In this document: in pieces, positions 32,737-33,695 of the stretch | Layout: every line of letters begins with the position of its first letter | How positions within the stretch are numbered: position 1 is the first letter of the stretch | Source: Mesorhizobium alhagi CCNWXJ12-2 | Lineage (GTDB): Bacteria; Pseudomonadota; Alphaproteobacteria; Rhizobiales; Rhizobiaceae | Reading direction: 5' to 3' | NCBI RefSeq assembly: GCF_000236565.1 | Contig: NZ_AHAM01000088.1 | Location: 1 to 33,695, forward strand | Length of the DNA: 33,695 bases | Notes under the pieces: generated by a model | Seen by the model: only the letters and a program-made list of their open reading frames with translations | What the model was told of the DNA's origin: nothing | The model's database searches: none | Made by a program: the position numbers and the translations under genes

Positions 32737-33695
32737 TCACACCGCCGCCCGCACCCACACCTTGTTATCGTGGAACGCCGCGCCGCCGTAGGGCGCCGGA
32801 GCGTCGGCGCCGGTCAGCACGTTGATGCCCTCGCCGCGTTCATGCGCGTCGTTCGGCCAGATGCCCTCGGCGATCACCACGCCACGTTTTATCCCGTCGA
32901 AAAGCTTTGCGTGCAGCACCACTTCGCCGCGCGAATTGCCGATCTCGACGCGGTCTCCGCTAGCTATCGCCAGTTCGGCCGCGTCCTCCGGATGGATCAG
33001 CAGTTCCGGCCGGCCCTCTCGCGCCTTCGAAACCGGTGTCTCGGTGAAGGTCGAGTTCAAGAAATTGCGCGCCGGCGATGTCGCCAGCCGGAACGGGTGC
33101 GCCTCGTCGGCGATCTCGATCAGGTCCACATGGTCGGGGAATTCCGGCAGAAGCTCATGCGGGCCGAACATGCCCATGCTCTTCGGCGGACGGTTTGGAG
33201 CCGCCTGCCCGGTCCAGTCGGGCTTGAAGCGGAACTTTCCGTCGTGATGTCCGAAACCCTTGAGAAAATGCGCGTCCTCGAACTCCGGCTGCAGGTCGGC
33301 CCAGCGCTCTTCCCTGAACGTGTCGAAACTGCCCAATCCCTTCTTCTCGAGCATGATCTCGATATGCTCGCGCTCAGTCATGCCGAAGCCCGGCAGATGC
33401 GACACGCCCAGCCGCTTGCCCAATTCCTCGATCACGAAATGGTTCGTGCGTGGTCCCTCAGGCGGGTCGATCAGCTTCGGCCCCAGCGTGATGTGCTGGT
33501 TGCCGCCGCCCTTGTAGATATCGTCGTGCTCCAGAAACATCGTCGCCGGCAGCACAACGTCGGCGAGCTTCGCGGTGTCCGTCATGAACTGCTCGTGCAC
33601 GCAGGTGAAGAGGTCGTCGCGCAAGAATCCCTGCTTCACCAGCCGCTGGTCCGGCGCGACATTGGCCGGGTTGGTGTTCTGGATCAGCATCGCCG
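32737..33695 (-). CDS. Molybdopterin-containing oxidoreductase, C-terminal part (cut by window edge)
   Basis: The last ~318 residues of a DMSO-reductase-superfamily enzyme are present, and the frame runs open through the right edge of the window. NTNPANVAPDQ, then FLRDDLFTCVHEQFMTDTAK and ADVVLPATMFLEHDD form the end of the large molybdopterin domain. PFRLATSPARNFLNSTF and RPELLIHPEDAAELAI with GDRVEIGNSRGEV form the C-terminal molydop-binding barrel. The catalytic and Fe-S regions lie outside, so the substrate cannot be named; formate-dehydrogenase- or nitrate-reductase-like members are possible. The gene is convergent with parE, 20 bases from its stop. Confidence 0.88.
   Translation of the reverse strand, partial: AMLIQNTNPANVAPDQRLVKQGFLRDDLFTCVHEQFMTDTAKLADVVLPATMFLEHDDIYKGGGNQHITLGPKLIDPPEGPRTNHFVIEELGKRLGVSHLPGFGMTEREHIEIMLEKKGLGSFDTFREERWADLQPEFEDAHFLKGFGHHDGKFRFKPDWTGQAAPNRPPKSMGMFGPHELLPEFPDHVDLIEIADEAHPFRLATSPARNFLNSTFTETPVSKAREGRPELLIHPEDAAELAIASGDRVEIGNSRGEVVLHAKLFDGIKRGVVIAEGIWPNDAHERGEGINVLTGADAPAPYGGAAFHDNKVWVRAAV

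Overview
The window looks like alphaproteobacterial DNA of the Rhizobiales (Mesorhizobium/Aminobacter/Nitratireductor-like). This rests on the right-hand block of core genes (hdaA, an AI-2E-type permease, a CDP-alcohol phosphatidyltransferase, purM-purN, a SixA-like phosphatase), on high GC, and on the style of the proteins. The genus is an inference; no rRNA or other strong marker is present.

Positions 1 to about 23805 look like the right-hand part of an integrative element, and its left end lies outside the window. The right end is marked by a P4-type tyrosine integrase (22469-23605) next to a 45-nt fragment of a tRNA-Arg(TCT) gene (anticodon loop to CCA, 23761-23805). The rest of that tRNA is absent here, as expected when the intact gene sits at the other end. 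Chromosomal genes start immediately after it.

Inside the element, left to right: (a) a long perfect hairpin and a small secreted protein; (b) a 1.43-kb cassette bounded by perfect 29-bp inverted repeats, holding two translationally coupled genes (a small membrane protein and a protein resembling a PD-(D/E)XK nuclease) and no transposase; (c) a two-partner secretion pair, TpsB and a TpsA whose C-terminus carries a CHAP-type cysteine hydrolase triad, followed by a convergent membrane-anchored FAS1-domain protein that could be an immunity partner; (d) a minus-strand mobility block with a small membrane protein, a VirD4/TraD-like coupling ATPase and a replication-relaxation (MobC-like) protein, preceded by several small genes including a Cas2-fold SinR-like protein and one frameshifted gene; (e) a divergent defence block with a WYL regulator, a Mod-type methyltransferase and a Res-type helicase-nuclease that has a HEPN-like C-terminus; (f) an AlpA-like regulator, a decayed copy of an integrase 3' end, an XRE regulator, a structured leader, and a 7-TM SWEET-like/SET-domain fusion protein; (g) the integrase.

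The WYL gene and the mobility block diverge from a 131-bp region that contains two dyad operators. Defence and mobility genes may therefore share one regulator.

From 23806 on, the chromosome encodes a GH5 glycosidase, a SAM methyltransferase, a diguanylate cyclase, the hdaA/permease/phosphatidyltransferase cluster, the purM-purN pair, a histidine phosphatase, a ParDE toxin-antitoxin pair with a clear promoter-operator, and the C-terminal part of a molybdopterin oxidoreductase cut by the window edge.
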